A stretch of DNA of 60,518 nucleotides from Hyphomicrobium_A sp964405975 (GTDB lineage: Bacteria > Pseudomonadota > Alphaproteobacteria > Rhizobiales > Hyphomicrobiaceae), in the NCBI GenBank assembly GCA_964405975.1, contig CAYOPW010000006.1, forward strand, positions 1 through 60,518. Reading direction: 5' to 3'. The stretch's first letter is position 1; every line of letters starts with the position of its first letter. Both the position numbers and the translations under genes were made by a program. Below are positions 34,104-44,020 of the stretch, piece after piece. The notes under the pieces were generated by a model. It searched no databases. It had not been told where the DNA came from and saw nothing but the letters and a program-made list of their open reading frames with translations.

Positions 34104-35840
34104 TCACTCGTCCTTCTTATGAGCTGTTGAGGCCGTTGCTGGCGTGGGCTTCTTCGCCGCAGCGATCCCGCTTGAGTCCTCGCGAAACCTGTTGGTGATG
34201 GGATAGCGCCGGTCGCGCCCGAAATTCCGGGATGAAATCTTCACGCCTGGCGCCGCCTGGCGGCGCTTATACTCGGCAATGTAGAGCATATGCTCAACCT
34301 TCCGGACGATCTCAGGCGCGTGACCGCGTGCGACGATCTCATCGATCGGCATCTCCTGCTCGACCAAGCAAGCGAGGATGTCGTCAAGGATGTCGTAGGG
34401 CGGCAGCGAATCTTGGTCGGTTTGATTGGGGCGCAGCTCCGCCGACGGCACCCTTGTGATGATCGTCTCAGGGATAACCACGCCGCCTGGCCCCATAGCG
34501 CCCTTGGGTACATGGGCGTTACGCCAGCGGGCGAGCCGGTAGACTTCCGTTTTGTAGAGATCCTTAACCGGATTAAAGCCGCCGTTCATATCGCCGTAGA
34601 GCGTGGCATAGCCCACCGACATCTCCGACTTGTTGCCGGTGGTGATGACCATGCCGCCAAACTTGTTTGAGATCGCCATCAGGATAATGCCACGGGCGCG
34701 GGCTTGAATGTTCTCCTCAGTGGCGTCGGGCTCCGTCCCAGCGAGCACAGGCGCCAGCGTTTCTTGAATGCCGGTTACCGCCTTCTCGATCGGCAGCACG
34801 TCATAGCGAAGTCCCAGCGCCTTGGCGCAAGCTTCTGCGTCTCGCACGCTTTCGCTGGACGTATAGCGGTAGGGCATCATGACTGTGCGCACGCGCTCAG
34901 GTCCAAGGGCATCTGTGGCGATTACCGTCACGAGCGCGCTGTCTATGCCGCCGGAAAGTCCAATGACGACGCCAGGAAAACCATTCTTGTTGACGTAATC
35001 GCGGATGCCAAGAAGACAGGCCTGGTAGGCGGCCGCATCACCTTCCTCGATGAACGTGCGCTTGCCTTGCGAACAGTACCAGCCTTCAGAACTCCTCTGC
35101 CACTCAGTCAGTGTCACAAGCTCATCCCAAGCAGGCGCTTGCACGGCCAGCCCGCAATTGGCGTTGAGCACAAACGAAGCCCCATCAAAAACGAGCTCAT
35201 CTTGCCCGCCTACTTGATTGAGGTAGGCAAGCGGCAGCCCTGTCTCGGTGACGCGCGCCACCGCCTGGTTCACGCGAACATCGGGTTTCGTCCAATCGAA
35301 AGGCGAGCCATTAATCGAGATAAGGATTTCCGCGCCGCCTTCGGCCAGGCACTCGGCAACGTCCGGGCCCCAGATGTCCTCGCAGATGGGAACGCCCATC
35401 CGCACCCCGCGAAAATCGATCGGCCCGGGCATGCCGCCTTGGGCAAAGACACGCTTTTCGTCAAACACCCCATAGTTTGGCAAGTCGACCTTGAAGCGGA
35501 CTGCTTCCACCTTGCCAGCGTCGAGCAATGCTACCGCGTTGTAGACGTCGCCGCCCTCGGCCCAAATCGTGCCGGTGAGCACACCGGGACCGGGGCCAAG
35601 CTCAGCCGCTAAAGCCTCCACGCGCCGGCGAGCGGCTAACTGGAAGGCGGGCTTAAGCACGAGGTCCTCAGGCGGGTACCCGGTGATGAAAAGTTCGGGG
35701 AACACGACCAGATCGGCGCCCACACGGTGCGCCTTAGCCCGCATCTCCACAAGCTTGGCGATGTTTCCGTCGAGGTCGCCGACGGTCGGGTTTACCTGGG
35801 CGAGCGCTATTTTAAGGCGCGATGGCGCGGAATTCGACAT
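34104..35840 (-). CDS. nadE: Glutamine-dependent NAD+ synthase
   Basis: A 578-residue two-domain enzyme converting deamido-NAD to NAD. The N-terminal nitrilase-type glutaminase has its Glu in FPELFITGYPPEDL, Lys in KVDLPNYGVFDE and Cys in GVPICEDIWGP. The C-terminal ATP-pyrophosphatase domain has GLSGGIDSALVTVIA. Start follows AAGG. It lies 86 bp after the DAHP synthase gene ends and 63 bp before gltX, all on the minus strand. Confidence 0.95.
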   Translation of the reverse strand: MSNSAPSRLKIALAQVNPTVGDLDGNIAKLVEMRAKAHRVGADLVVFPELFITGYPPEDLVLKPAFQLAARRRVEALAAELGPGPGVLTGTIWAEGGDVYNAVALLDAGKVEAVRFKVDLPNYGVFDEKRVFAQGGMPGPIDFRGVRMGVPICEDIWGPDVAECLAEGGAEILISINGSPFDWTKPDVRVNQAVARVTETGLPLAYLNQVGGQDELVFDGASFVLNANCGLAVQAPAWDELVTLTEWQRSSEGWYCSQGKRTFIEEGDAAAYQACLLGIRDYVNKNGFPGVVIGLSGGIDSALVTVIATDALGPERVRTVMMPYRYTSSESVRDAEACAKALGLRYDVLPIEKAVTGIQETLAPVLAGTEPDATEENIQARARGIILMAISNKFGGMVITTGNKSEMSVGYATLYGDMNGGFNPVKDLYKTEVYRLARWRNAHVPKGAMGPGGVVIPETIITRVPSAELRPNQTDQDSLPPYDILDDILACLVEQEMPIDEIVARGHAPEIVRKVEHMLYIAEYKRRQAAPGVKISSRNFGRDRRYPITNRFREDSSGIAAAKKPTPATASTAHKKDE

Positions 35841-35926
35841 GAGCGAACCTTAAGGGCAAGCAAGGCAGAACCGCAATGGAATGCCTGCCAACACCTCGTC
35901 CCGACTCGATACCGTCGAGATGGCGA

Positions 35927-37327
35927 TCACCCAAATGCTGAAACCGGTTGGGGCGGCACCGTCATGCCGTCGCGATCCTGCCGGAGCCGCTCCGCAATGA
36001 CGAAAGCAAGCTCGAGCGACTGCGAGGCATTAAGACGAGGATCGCATAGCGTGGCATACCGGTCCTTGAGTTGCGCCTCGGAGATATTCGCCGCGGCGCC
36101 GCCCGTGCATTCGGTGACCGGCAATCCAGTCATTTCTACGTGGATGCCACCGGCATGAGTACCTTCCGCGCGGTGAACATCGAAGAACGTCTCGGCCTCT
36201 TTGAGAATGCGGTCGAAGGGCCGCGTCTTATAGCCGTTGGCCGTCGAGACCGTATTTGCGTGCATTGGATCGCATGACCAAACGACCGTGCGCCCTTCTT
36301 TCTCGACCCTGCGAATGAGCTTGGGCAGATGCTCGTTGACCTTGTCCGCACCAAGCCGGCAGATGAGCGTCAAGCGGCCAGGCTCATCCAAGGGGTTGAG
36401 GATGTCGATTAAGCGTATCAGGCCGTCGGGCTCCAGCGAAGGGCCGCACTTAACACCAATTGGATTCTTGATGCCGCGCAAGAATTCAATGTGAGCGTGA
36501 TCTGGTTGACGTGTACGGTCGCCGACCCAAAGCATGTGTCCAGACGTTGCGTACCAATTCTGTGTGCCGCCCGCTTCATCGCGACGGACCAGCGCCTGCT
36601 CATAACCTAAGAGCAGGCTTTCGTGACTTGTGTAGAATGTCGTTCGCCCGAGCGTCGGCACCGTCTCCTCGGTGACACCGCACGAGCGCATGAACCTAAG
36701 CGCCGTTTGGATCTCCTCGGCCATAACCTTGTACTTCTTGCCGAAGGGACTTTTCTGCTCGAAATCGAGCAACCAGCGCATGACGTTGTCCAAGCCGGCA
36801 TAGCCACCTGCGGAAAATGCGCGCAACAAGTTCAGCGTTGCAGCCGCTTGGCGGTAAGCCTCCAGTTGCCGCTGCGGATCGGGAATGCGCGCCTCTGCCG
36901 TGAACTCTTCGCCGTTGATGATGTCGCCGCGATAGCTCGGCAGCTCTTGATCACCCTTTTTCTCGGTGGGCGAGGAACGCGGCTTGGCGAATTGGCCACC
37001 AATGCGCCCGACCTTCACGACTGGCGATCCTCCAGCAAAGGTCAACACAACCGCCATTTGGAGAAAGACGCGGAACAGCTCGCGGATATGGTTAGCCCCG
37101 TGCTCAGCGAAGCTCTCCGCGCAATCACCGCCCTGCAGCAAAAACGCGTTGCCCTCCGCAACGTCGGCCAGTGCGCACTTGAGCTTGTCCGCCTCCCCGG
37201 CAAAAACCAGCGGCGGGAACGTTTCAAGTTTGCCTTCGACCGCGGCGAGTGCGGCCTTGTCAGGATACTCGGGCACCTGAATGATCGGCTTTGACCGCCA
37301 GCTGTCGGGGGACCAGGAGGCCACCAT
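35927..37327 (-). CDS. Class II 3-deoxy-7-phosphoheptulonate synthase
   Basis: A 466-residue enzyme for the first step of the shikimate pathway (PEP plus erythrose 4-phosphate). Recognised by GGDCAESFAEHGANHIRELF near residue 77, the KVGRIGGQFAKPRSSP segment and the late CDPMHANT motif. Start at 37327 has GGAGAAG upstream; the frame opens at 37393. This class differs from AroF/G/H (class I). It is divergent from the GCS2 ligase gene. Confidence 0.93.
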   Translation of the reverse strand: MVASWSPDSWRSKPIIQVPEYPDKAALAAVEGKLETFPPLVFAGEADKLKCALADVAEGNAFLLQGGDCAESFAEHGANHIRELFRVFLQMAVVLTFAGGSPVVKVGRIGGQFAKPRSSPTEKKGDQELPSYRGDIINGEEFTAEARIPDPQRQLEAYRQAAATLNLLRAFSAGGYAGLDNVMRWLLDFEQKSPFGKKYKVMAEEIQTALRFMRSCGVTEETVPTLGRTTFYTSHESLLLGYEQALVRRDEAGGTQNWYATSGHMLWVGDRTRQPDHAHIEFLRGIKNPIGVKCGPSLEPDGLIRLIDILNPLDEPGRLTLICRLGADKVNEHLPKLIRRVEKEGRTVVWSCDPMHANTVSTANGYKTRPFDRILKEAETFFDVHRAEGTHAGGIHVEMTGLPVTECTGGAAANISEAQLKDRYATLCDPRLNASQSLELAFVIAERLRQDRDGMTVPPQPVSAFG

Positions 37328-37565
37328 AGTTACTTCTCCATCACGCAGGCGCTTGGGTTCTATGCGGCGGGCCGCAGGCGGCCGGTGCGGCAATGAAAGC
37401 GCATCGATTTGAACTCACTATGCCATTTCTCGGGGCTTATAGGCTATCCTCTCCCCGGAGGCCAGCAAAGCGCGCATCGAAAGGTTGCATGCCCCGCTCC
37501 CACGGCATTGATGCGTCCGAGGCGTGGCCTTCCAGCAGCCCTAGAAGCTTGCGTACCGGCATGTC

Positions 37566-38711
37566 ATGAGCGGATCTATGAGCCATAAAGAACCGACTTT
37601 TACCTTCGGAATTGAGGAGGAATACTTCCTCGTCGATCTTGAGAACCGCGATCTTTCCCACGCGCCTCAGGCCTTGATGGAGGCCTGCGAAAAAGAGCTC
37701 GGAAACCAAGTCGCCCCCGAATTTTTCCGCGCGCAGATCGAAATCGGCACACAAGTCTGCCGTGATTTTGCTCAGGCACGCCAGGAGCTGGCCCACTTGC
37801 GCAAGACGATTGCTGACCAGGCTCGTAAGCATGGTCTAGCTCCCATCGCCACTTCAACTCACCCCTTTGCACAAAAGTCATCCCTCAAAACCACTCGGAA
37901 AGATCGCTATCAGGCGCTTGCCCGCGACTTTGCTGGAATTGGCCGGCGGCTCGCGATCTGCGGGATGCACGTCCACGTCGGTGTCGAGGATGACGAGCTA
38001 CGCATCGATCTGATGAACCAGGCCCGCTACTTCCTGCCGCATCTCCTGATGCTCTCCACCTCATCACCGTTCTGGCAAGGCGAAAACACAGGGCTCAAAA
38101 CCTATCGGATTGCCGTCTTCCACGAACTGCCGCGCACAGGCATCCCCCAACGATTCGAGAGCTTCGGTGAGTATGAACGCACCGTTGATATATTGGTGCG
38201 AAACGGCGTCATCGAGGATGCAACGAAGGTGTGGTGGGATTTGCGCCCTTCAGCTCGCTTTCCCACGATCGAAATGCGCGTGACCGACGTTTGCACGCGC
38301 ATTGACGATGCCATTGCTATTGCGGCGCTCTTTGTCTGCGTGATCCGCATGCTTTACCGGCTGAGGCTTACCAACCAAAAGTGGCGCTCGTATCCGGCCT
38401 TTCTCATCGATGAAAATCTTTGGCGCGCCCAGCGCTACGGCGTGAAGGACACGCTGTTCGACTTCGGCAGGGGTACGCTTGTCCCCTTCACCGATCTCAT
38501 CGCGGAGCTATTTGAACTCGTCGCAGAAGATGCGCCCGCACTCGGCTGTGAGAAGGAAGTTCAGCATGTGCGAAAGATCGCCGCTGAGGGGACGAGCGCC
38601 GACCGCCAAGTTGCCTGCTATGAGCGATTGATTAGTCAGGGGGCCCAAGCCGAAGAGGCCATGATGAGTGTCGTCGATCTGCTCATTGCGGAGACCGTGG
38701 CTGACACGTAA
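37566..38711 (+). CDS. Carboxylate-amine ligase, GCS2/YbdK type
   Basis: A 381-residue enzyme of the glutamate-cysteine ligase 2 family. The ATP-binding motif is FGIEEEYFLVDL near the N-terminus and the fold marker ICGMHVHVGVEDDE follows near residue 135. Members form a bond between a carboxylate and an amine, but physiological substrates are often unknown; glutathione synthesis is only one option. Starts at 37566 or 37578 are both possible. It converges with the SDR gene (6 bp apart). Confidence 0.85.
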   Translation: MSGSMSHKEPTFTFGIEEEYFLVDLENRDLSHAPQALMEACEKELGNQVAPEFFRAQIEIGTQVCRDFAQARQELAHLRKTIADQARKHGLAPIATSTHPFAQKSSLKTTRKDRYQALARDFAGIGRRLAICGMHVHVGVEDDELRIDLMNQARYFLPHLLMLSTSSPFWQGENTGLKTYRIAVFHELPRTGIPQRFESFGEYERTVDILVRNGVIEDATKVWWDLRPSARFPTIEMRVTDVCTRIDDAIAIAALFVCVIRMLYRLRLTNQKWRSYPAFLIDENLWRAQRYGVKDTLFDFGRGTLVPFTDLIAELFELVAEDAPALGCEKEVQHVRKIAAEGTSADRQVACYERLISQGAQAEEAMMSVVDLLIAETVADT

Positions 38712-38717
38712 GGCGGA

Positions 38718-39473
38718 CTAGAGGGCTGCGGCCATGCCGCCGTCGATGGCAAGCTCTGCCCCCGTGATGAAGGACGATTCATCAGAAGCGAAGAACAGCG
38801 CCGCTTGGGCCACGTCTTCACTCGTTCCAAACCGGCGCAGCGGCGTCTGCTCCAAGAGCGCATCAGAGAACGTTTTAATTTTCAGAACGCGCTCGGTAAG
38901 CGCAGTCTCGATGAAGCCCGGCGCAAGCGCATTCACCCTGATATTATAGGGCGCATACTCAACCGCCAATCCGCGAGTGAGCGCTGAAATTGCCCCCTTC
39001 GTCGCCCCATACGCGGCGAGCGTGCGCATTCCGCGCCCGCCCATGATCGAGGCCATATTGATCAATGAACTGCGTCCTGATGCTTTCAATAGCGGAAAGG
39101 CATCGCGTGCAATGCGGATCACACCGTCGAGGTTGACCTCGCGCAGCTTCACCCAATCGGCATCCGACATATTGCGAAAGTCGCTACGCACATTAATGCC
39201 GGCATTGTTCACCACGGCATCGAGCCGGCGGTGCTTGGTATCGACGATGCGCATGAGTGCGTTCACGTCTTGGCCGAGCGATACGTCGACGGGAACCGCC
39301 GTCACATCGTAGCCTTGCTGATCAAGCTCTGCCGCGACCTTGCCGGCGGCCTCCCCGTCGATGTCGGTGATATACACGTGAGCGCCCTCGGCGGCGAACA
39401 GCTTCGCCGTTGCCAAGCCAATACCGGCGCCCGCGCCAGTGACGAGCACAATCTTATCCTTGAGTCGTTGCAT
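38718..39473 (-). CDS. Short-chain dehydrogenase/reductase
   Basis: A 251-residue NAD(P)-dependent oxidoreductase. The cofactor motif is VTGAGAGIGLATAKLF, NNAGINV follows and the active-site Tyr-Lys is YGATKGAIS, with SMASIM-type Ser upstream (INMASIMGG). Start at 39473 has AAGGG upstream. It lies 81 bp after glutathione reductase on the same strand. Substrate cannot be read. Confidence 0.88.
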   Translation of the reverse strand: MQRLKDKIVLVTGAGAGIGLATAKLFAAEGAHVYITDIDGEAAGKVAAELDQQGYDVTAVPVDVSLGQDVNALMRIVDTKHRRLDAVVNNAGINVRSDFRNMSDADWVKLREVNLDGVIRIARDAFPLLKASGRSSLINMASIMGGRGMRTLAAYGATKGAISALTRGLAVEYAPYNIRVNALAPGFIETALTERVLKIKTFSDALLEQTPLRRFGTSEDVAQAALFFASDESSFITGAELAIDGGMAAAL

Positions 39474-39554
39474 GGCACCCTTCCGAAGCCGGGCAGACTT
39501 ATAGCGCTCTTGCGCGCCTATCAACTTCCATATGGCAACATGCCAAATGAGCCG

Positions 39555-40937
39555 TCATCCCGCGGCCTCGCCAGGGGCAATCCAGCGTTCCCGCATGGTG
39601 ACGAACTCTTCCGCCGCGCTCGGATGTAGGCCCATCGTGGCATCGAAGTCTGCCTTTGTGGCCCCTAAACGCATGGCGATTGCGGCCATTTGCACAATTT
39701 CGGCAGCGTCAGCGCCAAGCACATGGCAGCCGATGACCTTGTCACTCTCACCGTCGACGATGAGCTTCATGAGCATTTTCTCATCGCGACCCGATAGCGT
39801 GGCCTTCAGAGGCGGAAAAGTCGCCTTGTAGATATCAAGCGCCGCTCTGCCTTCCTCTGCCAGGTGCTGAGGCAAACCGACGGTGCCAATTTCGGGCGTG
39901 GAGAAGACGGCGGTTGGGATCATTTCATAGTCCGCATGCCAGGCCTTATTGCCGAAAGTGCTATCGGCGAAGGAATGCCCTTCGCGAATGGCAACGGGCG
40001 TGAGCGCTACACGGTCCGTCACGTCGCCCACGGCATAGATTGTCTCGGCGGACGAGCGCGAGGTTTCATCCACAACGACGTGGCCGTTCCCACCGCGCTT
40101 AGCGCCGGCCGCCTTGAGCCCTAAGTCCACTGTATTGGGTGCTCGGCCGATAGCGAACAAGATCTGATCCGCTTCGATGTTCGAGCCATCATCGAGACGC
40201 CCGATAAGCCCGCTACCCGACTTTTCGATACTCGCGAAAGTACGGTTGGTCACGATCGCGATGCCGCGTTTTGCATAGGCTTCGCTAAGCCCATCACGCA
40301 GGTCCTCGTCAAAGCCGCGCAGTATCTTGTCACCCCGATAGACGATGGTGGTTTCGGCGCCGAGACCAGCAAAGATGCCGGCAAATTCCACCGCGATGTA
40401 GCCACCGCCGTAGATGGCGATACGGCGCGGCAGCTTCTTGAGATCGAAGACCTCATTCGACGTGATGACATGCTCAAGACCCTCGATCGGTTCGCCAAGC
40501 GAAGGCTTGCCGCCGGTCGCCACCAGAACCTTGCCTGCTGTCACCGAACGGCCGGAAGACTTGAGCAGGACCGCGTTGGGGCCGGTCACCTCAGCGCGTT
40601 CCTCGAAGATTGCGACACCAGCCTTATTCAGGTTTGCGCGATAGAGGCCTTCGAGCCGCGCGATCTCCTTGTCCTTGGCTTTGATAAGCGTTGACCAATC
40701 AAAAACAGGCTCGCCCGTCTGCCAGCCATACCCGCGCGCATCCTCAAACTCATCTGAAAAACGGCTGGCATAGACGAGGAGCTTTTTGGGGACACACCCG
40801 CGGATCACGCAGGTGCCACCAATCCGATACTGCTCAGCGATGGCGACCTTGGCGCCATGACCGGCTGCAATCCGCGCTGCACGCACACCGCCCGAGCCAG
40901 CACCGATCACAAACAGATCGTAGTCGAAATCACTCAT
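39555..40937 (-). CDS. gor: Glutathione-disulfide reductase
   Basis: A 460-residue flavoprotein disulfide reductase. FAD motif DLFVIGAGSGGVRAARIAA; redox pair C-x4-C in GGTCVIRGCVPKKLL; NADPH fold IYGGGYIAVEFAGIF; C-terminal His-Glu in GLHPSAAEEFVT. The VIRGC version of the redox motif matches the plant/alphaproteobacterial glutathione reductases rather than dihydrolipoyl dehydrogenase (VNVGC). It follows rpiA by 25 bp and has AAGGC upstream of the start. Confidence 0.93.
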   Translation of the reverse strand: MSDFDYDLFVIGAGSGGVRAARIAAGHGAKVAIAEQYRIGGTCVIRGCVPKKLLVYASRFSDEFEDARGYGWQTGEPVFDWSTLIKAKDKEIARLEGLYRANLNKAGVAIFEERAEVTGPNAVLLKSSGRSVTAGKVLVATGGKPSLGEPIEGLEHVITSNEVFDLKKLPRRIAIYGGGYIAVEFAGIFAGLGAETTIVYRGDKILRGFDEDLRDGLSEAYAKRGIAIVTNRTFASIEKSGSGLIGRLDDGSNIEADQILFAIGRAPNTVDLGLKAAGAKRGGNGHVVVDETSRSSAETIYAVGDVTDRVALTPVAIREGHSFADSTFGNKAWHADYEMIPTAVFSTPEIGTVGLPQHLAEEGRAALDIYKATFPPLKATLSGRDEKMLMKLIVDGESDKVIGCHVLGADAAEIVQMAAIAMRLGATKADFDATMGLHPSAAEEFVTMRERWIAPGEAAG

Positions 40938-40962
40938 TGCCTGCCTTCGCCCGCCCGCAGCA

Positions 40963-41676
40963 TCAATCGTCGTCTTTATCTTTGGCGGTCAACACGCTGA
41001 TGCCGTCGGGGCCAGCAACGATTGCGAGATCGGCAATGTCGAGGAACAGGCCGTTTTCCACCACACCGGGAACCATCTTCAACGCGTCGTCCAGGTCCTC
41101 AGGATCCTCGATGCGGCCGAAGGCGCAGTCGAGAATATAATTGCCGCTGTCCGTCACGAAAGGTTTGCCATCTGCCCCCTGGCGCAACGTGATTTCACCC
41201 TCGCAGCCCGCGTCGGAGGCAAGCGCGATGACCATGTTGCGCGTGGAGGTCAACCCAAACCGCACGACCTCAAGCGGCAACGGATGCGACCCAAGCGTTT
41301 CGACTTGCTTAGAGGCATCGGCGATCACGATCATGCGGTCGGAGGATGTTGCAACGATCTTCTCGCGCAAGAGCGCCCCCCCGCCGCCCTTGATCAGGTT
41401 TAGCTCGCCGTCGAGCTGATCAGCCCCGTCAATTGTCAAATCGAGAAAAGGCGTCTCATCGAGCGTAGACATGCGAATGCCAAGTGCAGCAGCATGCGCC
41501 TGCGTTACCTCCGATGTGGCGACACAAGTCAACTCGAGCCCCGCCTGCACCTTTGGGCCTAACAAGTCGACCAGTTTTGCGGCCGTGGTGCCGGTCCCAA
41601 GACCGAGTTTCATGCCAGACTCGACGTACTGCAGCGAGCGCTCCGCCGCCGCTACTTTGAGTTCATCTTGGCTCAT
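40963..41676 (-). CDS. rpiA: Ribose-5-phosphate isomerase A
   Basis: A 237-residue isomerase of the non-oxidative pentose phosphate pathway. Motifs GLGTGTTAAKLVDLL, TIDGADQLD and KGGGGALLREKIVA match the family (catalytic Glu within the LLREK context). Its product feeds the erythrose 4-phosphate used by the DAHP synthase at 35927. It ends 25 bp before gor, likely in one operon. Confidence 0.96.
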   Translation of the reverse strand: MSQDELKVAAAERSLQYVESGMKLGLGTGTTAAKLVDLLGPKVQAGLELTCVATSEVTQAHAAALGIRMSTLDETPFLDLTIDGADQLDGELNLIKGGGGALLREKIVATSSDRMIVIADASKQVETLGSHPLPLEVVRFGLTSTRNMVIALASDAGCEGEITLRQGADGKPFVTDSGNYILDCAFGRIEDPEDLDDALKMVPGVVENGLFLDIADLAIVAGPDGISVLTAKDKDDD

Positions 41677-41760
41677 GGAGAGCTTTCCCCGTGGTGCACC
41701 GCAATCATAGGGCGTTGATCGCGAATGTGTTCACCCCTCTCCTGGTATGGAAAGGGGTTG

Positions 41761-43206
41761 TTAAAGGCCGCCCATCAATGTGTACTTGACCTCGACGAAC
41801 TCTTCGATGCCGTGATGCGAACCCTCACGCCCGATCCCGCTTTCCTTGAACCCACCAAAGGGAGCGATCTCAGTTGACGTGACGCCCTCGTTGACGCCGA
41901 CAATTCCATACTCAAGCGCTTCGGCAACGCGCCAGCAGCGAGCGTAATCGCGCGTGAAGAAATAGGCGGCAAGCCCAAAGGGCGTGTCGTTGGCGATGCG
42001 TACCACCTCCTCCTCGCTTGAGAATTTGATCAAGGGAGCAACGGGACCAAACGTTTCCTCGTGGGCGACGCGCATCTTTGGCGTCACACCGGTGAGGATC
42101 GTGGGGTCGTAGAACGTGCCGCCTAGCGAGCTGCGCGTGCCGCCAATGACAACGCTCGCGCCCTCCTTCACAGCTTCCGCCACATGCGCTTCAACCTTTT
42201 CAATCGCCTGGGCGTTGATCAGCGGCCCAATCGTTACGCCTTTGTCGGTTCCGTGTCCGAGTTTCAGCTCCTTCACCGCTTCCGTCAGCATCTCTGCGAA
42301 GGCGTCATAAATACCCGCCTGCACCAGAATTCGGTTGGCGCAGACGCAAGTCTGACCGGCATTGCGAAACTTGGAGGCCACGGCGCCCGCCACCGCCGTG
42401 TCAAGATCGGCATCATCGAAAACGATAAACGGCGCGTTGCCGCCAAGTTCCATGCTGACCCGCTTTACGGTGGCAGCGGCCTCGCGCATGAGAAGCTTGC
42501 CGACTTCGGTCGAGCCGGTAAACGTCACCATCCGTACTAGAGGGTTCGACGTCATCTCCGCGCCGACTGGGGCGGGATCATCCGCTGTCACAATGTTCAG
42601 CACACCCTTTGGGAGTCCCGCCCGCTCGGCAAGCTCAGCCAAAGCAAGGGCCGACAACGGCGTATCCTCGGCCGGCTTCAGCACGACCGTGCAGCCTGCA
42701 GCAATCGCAGGCGAGACTTTCCGCGTGATCATGGCGCTTGGAAAATTCCACGGCGTGATCGCGGCGACCACGCCAACCGGCTGCTTCATAACGATGATGC
42801 GTGCGTCGGGTTTGTGCGAGGGGATCGTCTCGCCGTAGATACGCTTGGCCTCCTCGGCAAACAGTTCCACGAAGTTCGCACCATAAATGATCTCACCCTT
42901 TGCCTCCGCGAGCGGCTTGCCCTGCTCCACTGTCAGCAGAAGCGCCAATTCGTCAGCGTGCTCAATGATAAGGTCATACCAACGGCGCAGGATCTGCGAG
43001 CGCTCCTTGGCAAGCAGCCGAGACCACGGTTTGAATGCCGCATTCGCCGCCGCGATCGCCTGCTTCGTCTCAGCTGCTCCAAGCGCTGGAACGTGCGCGA
43101 TCACCTCGCCCGTAGCCTTGTCGGTCACAGGTGTCGTCGGCTCGCCGACCCAGGCCCCGTCTATATAGGCCTGCGTCTTGAGAAGCGTGATGACCTTTTT
43201 GTCCAT
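41761..43206 (-). CDS. gabD: Succinate-semialdehyde dehydrogenase (NAD(P)+)
   Basis: A 481-residue aldehyde dehydrogenase. Cofactor motif VTFTGSTEVGKLL, catalytic Glu in VSMELGGNAPF and catalytic Cys in NAGQTCVCANRIL. The GQTCVCANR pattern, two Cys around Val, is typical of SSADH, giving good support over other aldehyde dehydrogenases. It is 84 bp upstream of rpiA and divergent from gph. Confidence 0.9.
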   Translation of the reverse strand: MDKKVITLLKTQAYIDGAWVGEPTTPVTDKATGEVIAHVPALGAAETKQAIAAANAAFKPWSRLLAKERSQILRRWYDLIIEHADELALLLTVEQGKPLAEAKGEIIYGANFVELFAEEAKRIYGETIPSHKPDARIIVMKQPVGVVAAITPWNFPSAMITRKVSPAIAAGCTVVLKPAEDTPLSALALAELAERAGLPKGVLNIVTADDPAPVGAEMTSNPLVRMVTFTGSTEVGKLLMREAAATVKRVSMELGGNAPFIVFDDADLDTAVAGAVASKFRNAGQTCVCANRILVQAGIYDAFAEMLTEAVKELKLGHGTDKGVTIGPLINAQAIEKVEAHVAEAVKEGASVVIGGTRSSLGGTFYDPTILTGVTPKMRVAHEETFGPVAPLIKFSSEEEVVRIANDTPFGLAAYFFTRDYARCWRVAEALEYGIVGVNEGVTSTEIAPFGGFKESGIGREGSHHGIEEFVEVKYTLMGGL

Positions 43207-43348
43207 GAGTGCACCAGCAGAAGGGCTCTATTCCACGTTCTGTCTAAGGTGCGCGCGCCCCTGTTTCAAGGCGTCGCGCCTGGCCCAGATGACACAGGGA
43301 CCTCTACCCGGTAGCGTTGCGCCGCCCTGCCGCCCGCATTGAGGCCCC

Positions 43349-44017
43349 ATGCACGACCTAACGCTTGTCTTTGACCTCGACGGAACGCTCGTCGATACCG
43401 CCCCAGATCTCATTGCCGCCACCAACCACGTACTTGAGCTTGTGGGCGCACCGCCTGTTGACGTGGAAAGCTTACGGCCCTGGATCGGCCACGGCGCGAA
43501 ATACATGATAGAAATGGCGATTGGGCCTTTAAGTGCCAAGTTGACGCCAGAGGACCACGATCAGCTTCTGGAGCGCTACCTCGCCTACTATGCAGAAAAT
43601 ATCGCGGTAACGAGCCAGCCCTTTGATGGGGCCGTTGACGCTCTCGAGCGCTTTCAGGCCGCGGGCGCCAAGCTTGCCGTGTGCACGAATAAGATGGAAA
43701 GGATGTCCAAAACCCTTCTCGCTGAACTGAATCTTGCGCGATATTTCACCGTCATTGCCGGCCGCGACACATTCGATGCGTTTAAGCCTCACCCCAACCA
43801 CCTGCTTGAGACTATTCGCACCGCCGGCGGCGATGCCGCACGTGCCATTATGATCGGTGATACGGGAGTCGATGTCGCTACTGCCAAAGCGGCGGGCGTA
43901 CCTATCATCGCGGTGAGCTTCGGTTACACAGATACGCCGGTGCACGAATTCGATCCCGACGCGGTGATCGATCATTACCGGGACCTGGAGCCAACGATCA
44001 AAGCATTGACAGCCTGA
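43349..44017 (+). CDS. gph: Phosphoglycolate phosphatase
   Basis: A 222-residue HAD-type phosphatase. Motif I is LVFDLDGTLVDTAPDL, the later Lys is in FDAFKPHP and motif IV is MIGDTGVDVATAKAAGV. It salvages 2-phosphoglycolate produced in DNA repair or by other oxygenase reactions; assignment to 2-phosphoglycolate is by family similarity. GAGG lies before the start. It ends 4 bp from the convergent RND gene. Confidence 0.87.
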   Translation: MHDLTLVFDLDGTLVDTAPDLIAATNHVLELVGAPPVDVESLRPWIGHGAKYMIEMAIGPLSAKLTPEDHDQLLERYLAYYAENIAVTSQPFDGAVDALERFQAAGAKLAVCTNKMERMSKTLLAELNLARYFTVIAGRDTFDAFKPHPNHLLETIRTAGGDAARAIMIGDTGVDVATAKAAGVPIIAVSFGYTDTPVHEFDPDAVIDHYRDLEPTIKALTA

Positions 44018-44020
44018 GGC

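Noticed and set aside
34704..35612. A 302-codon plus-strand frame opposite nadE
   Set aside because: Overlaps nadE completely and shows no recognisable domain or start signal.
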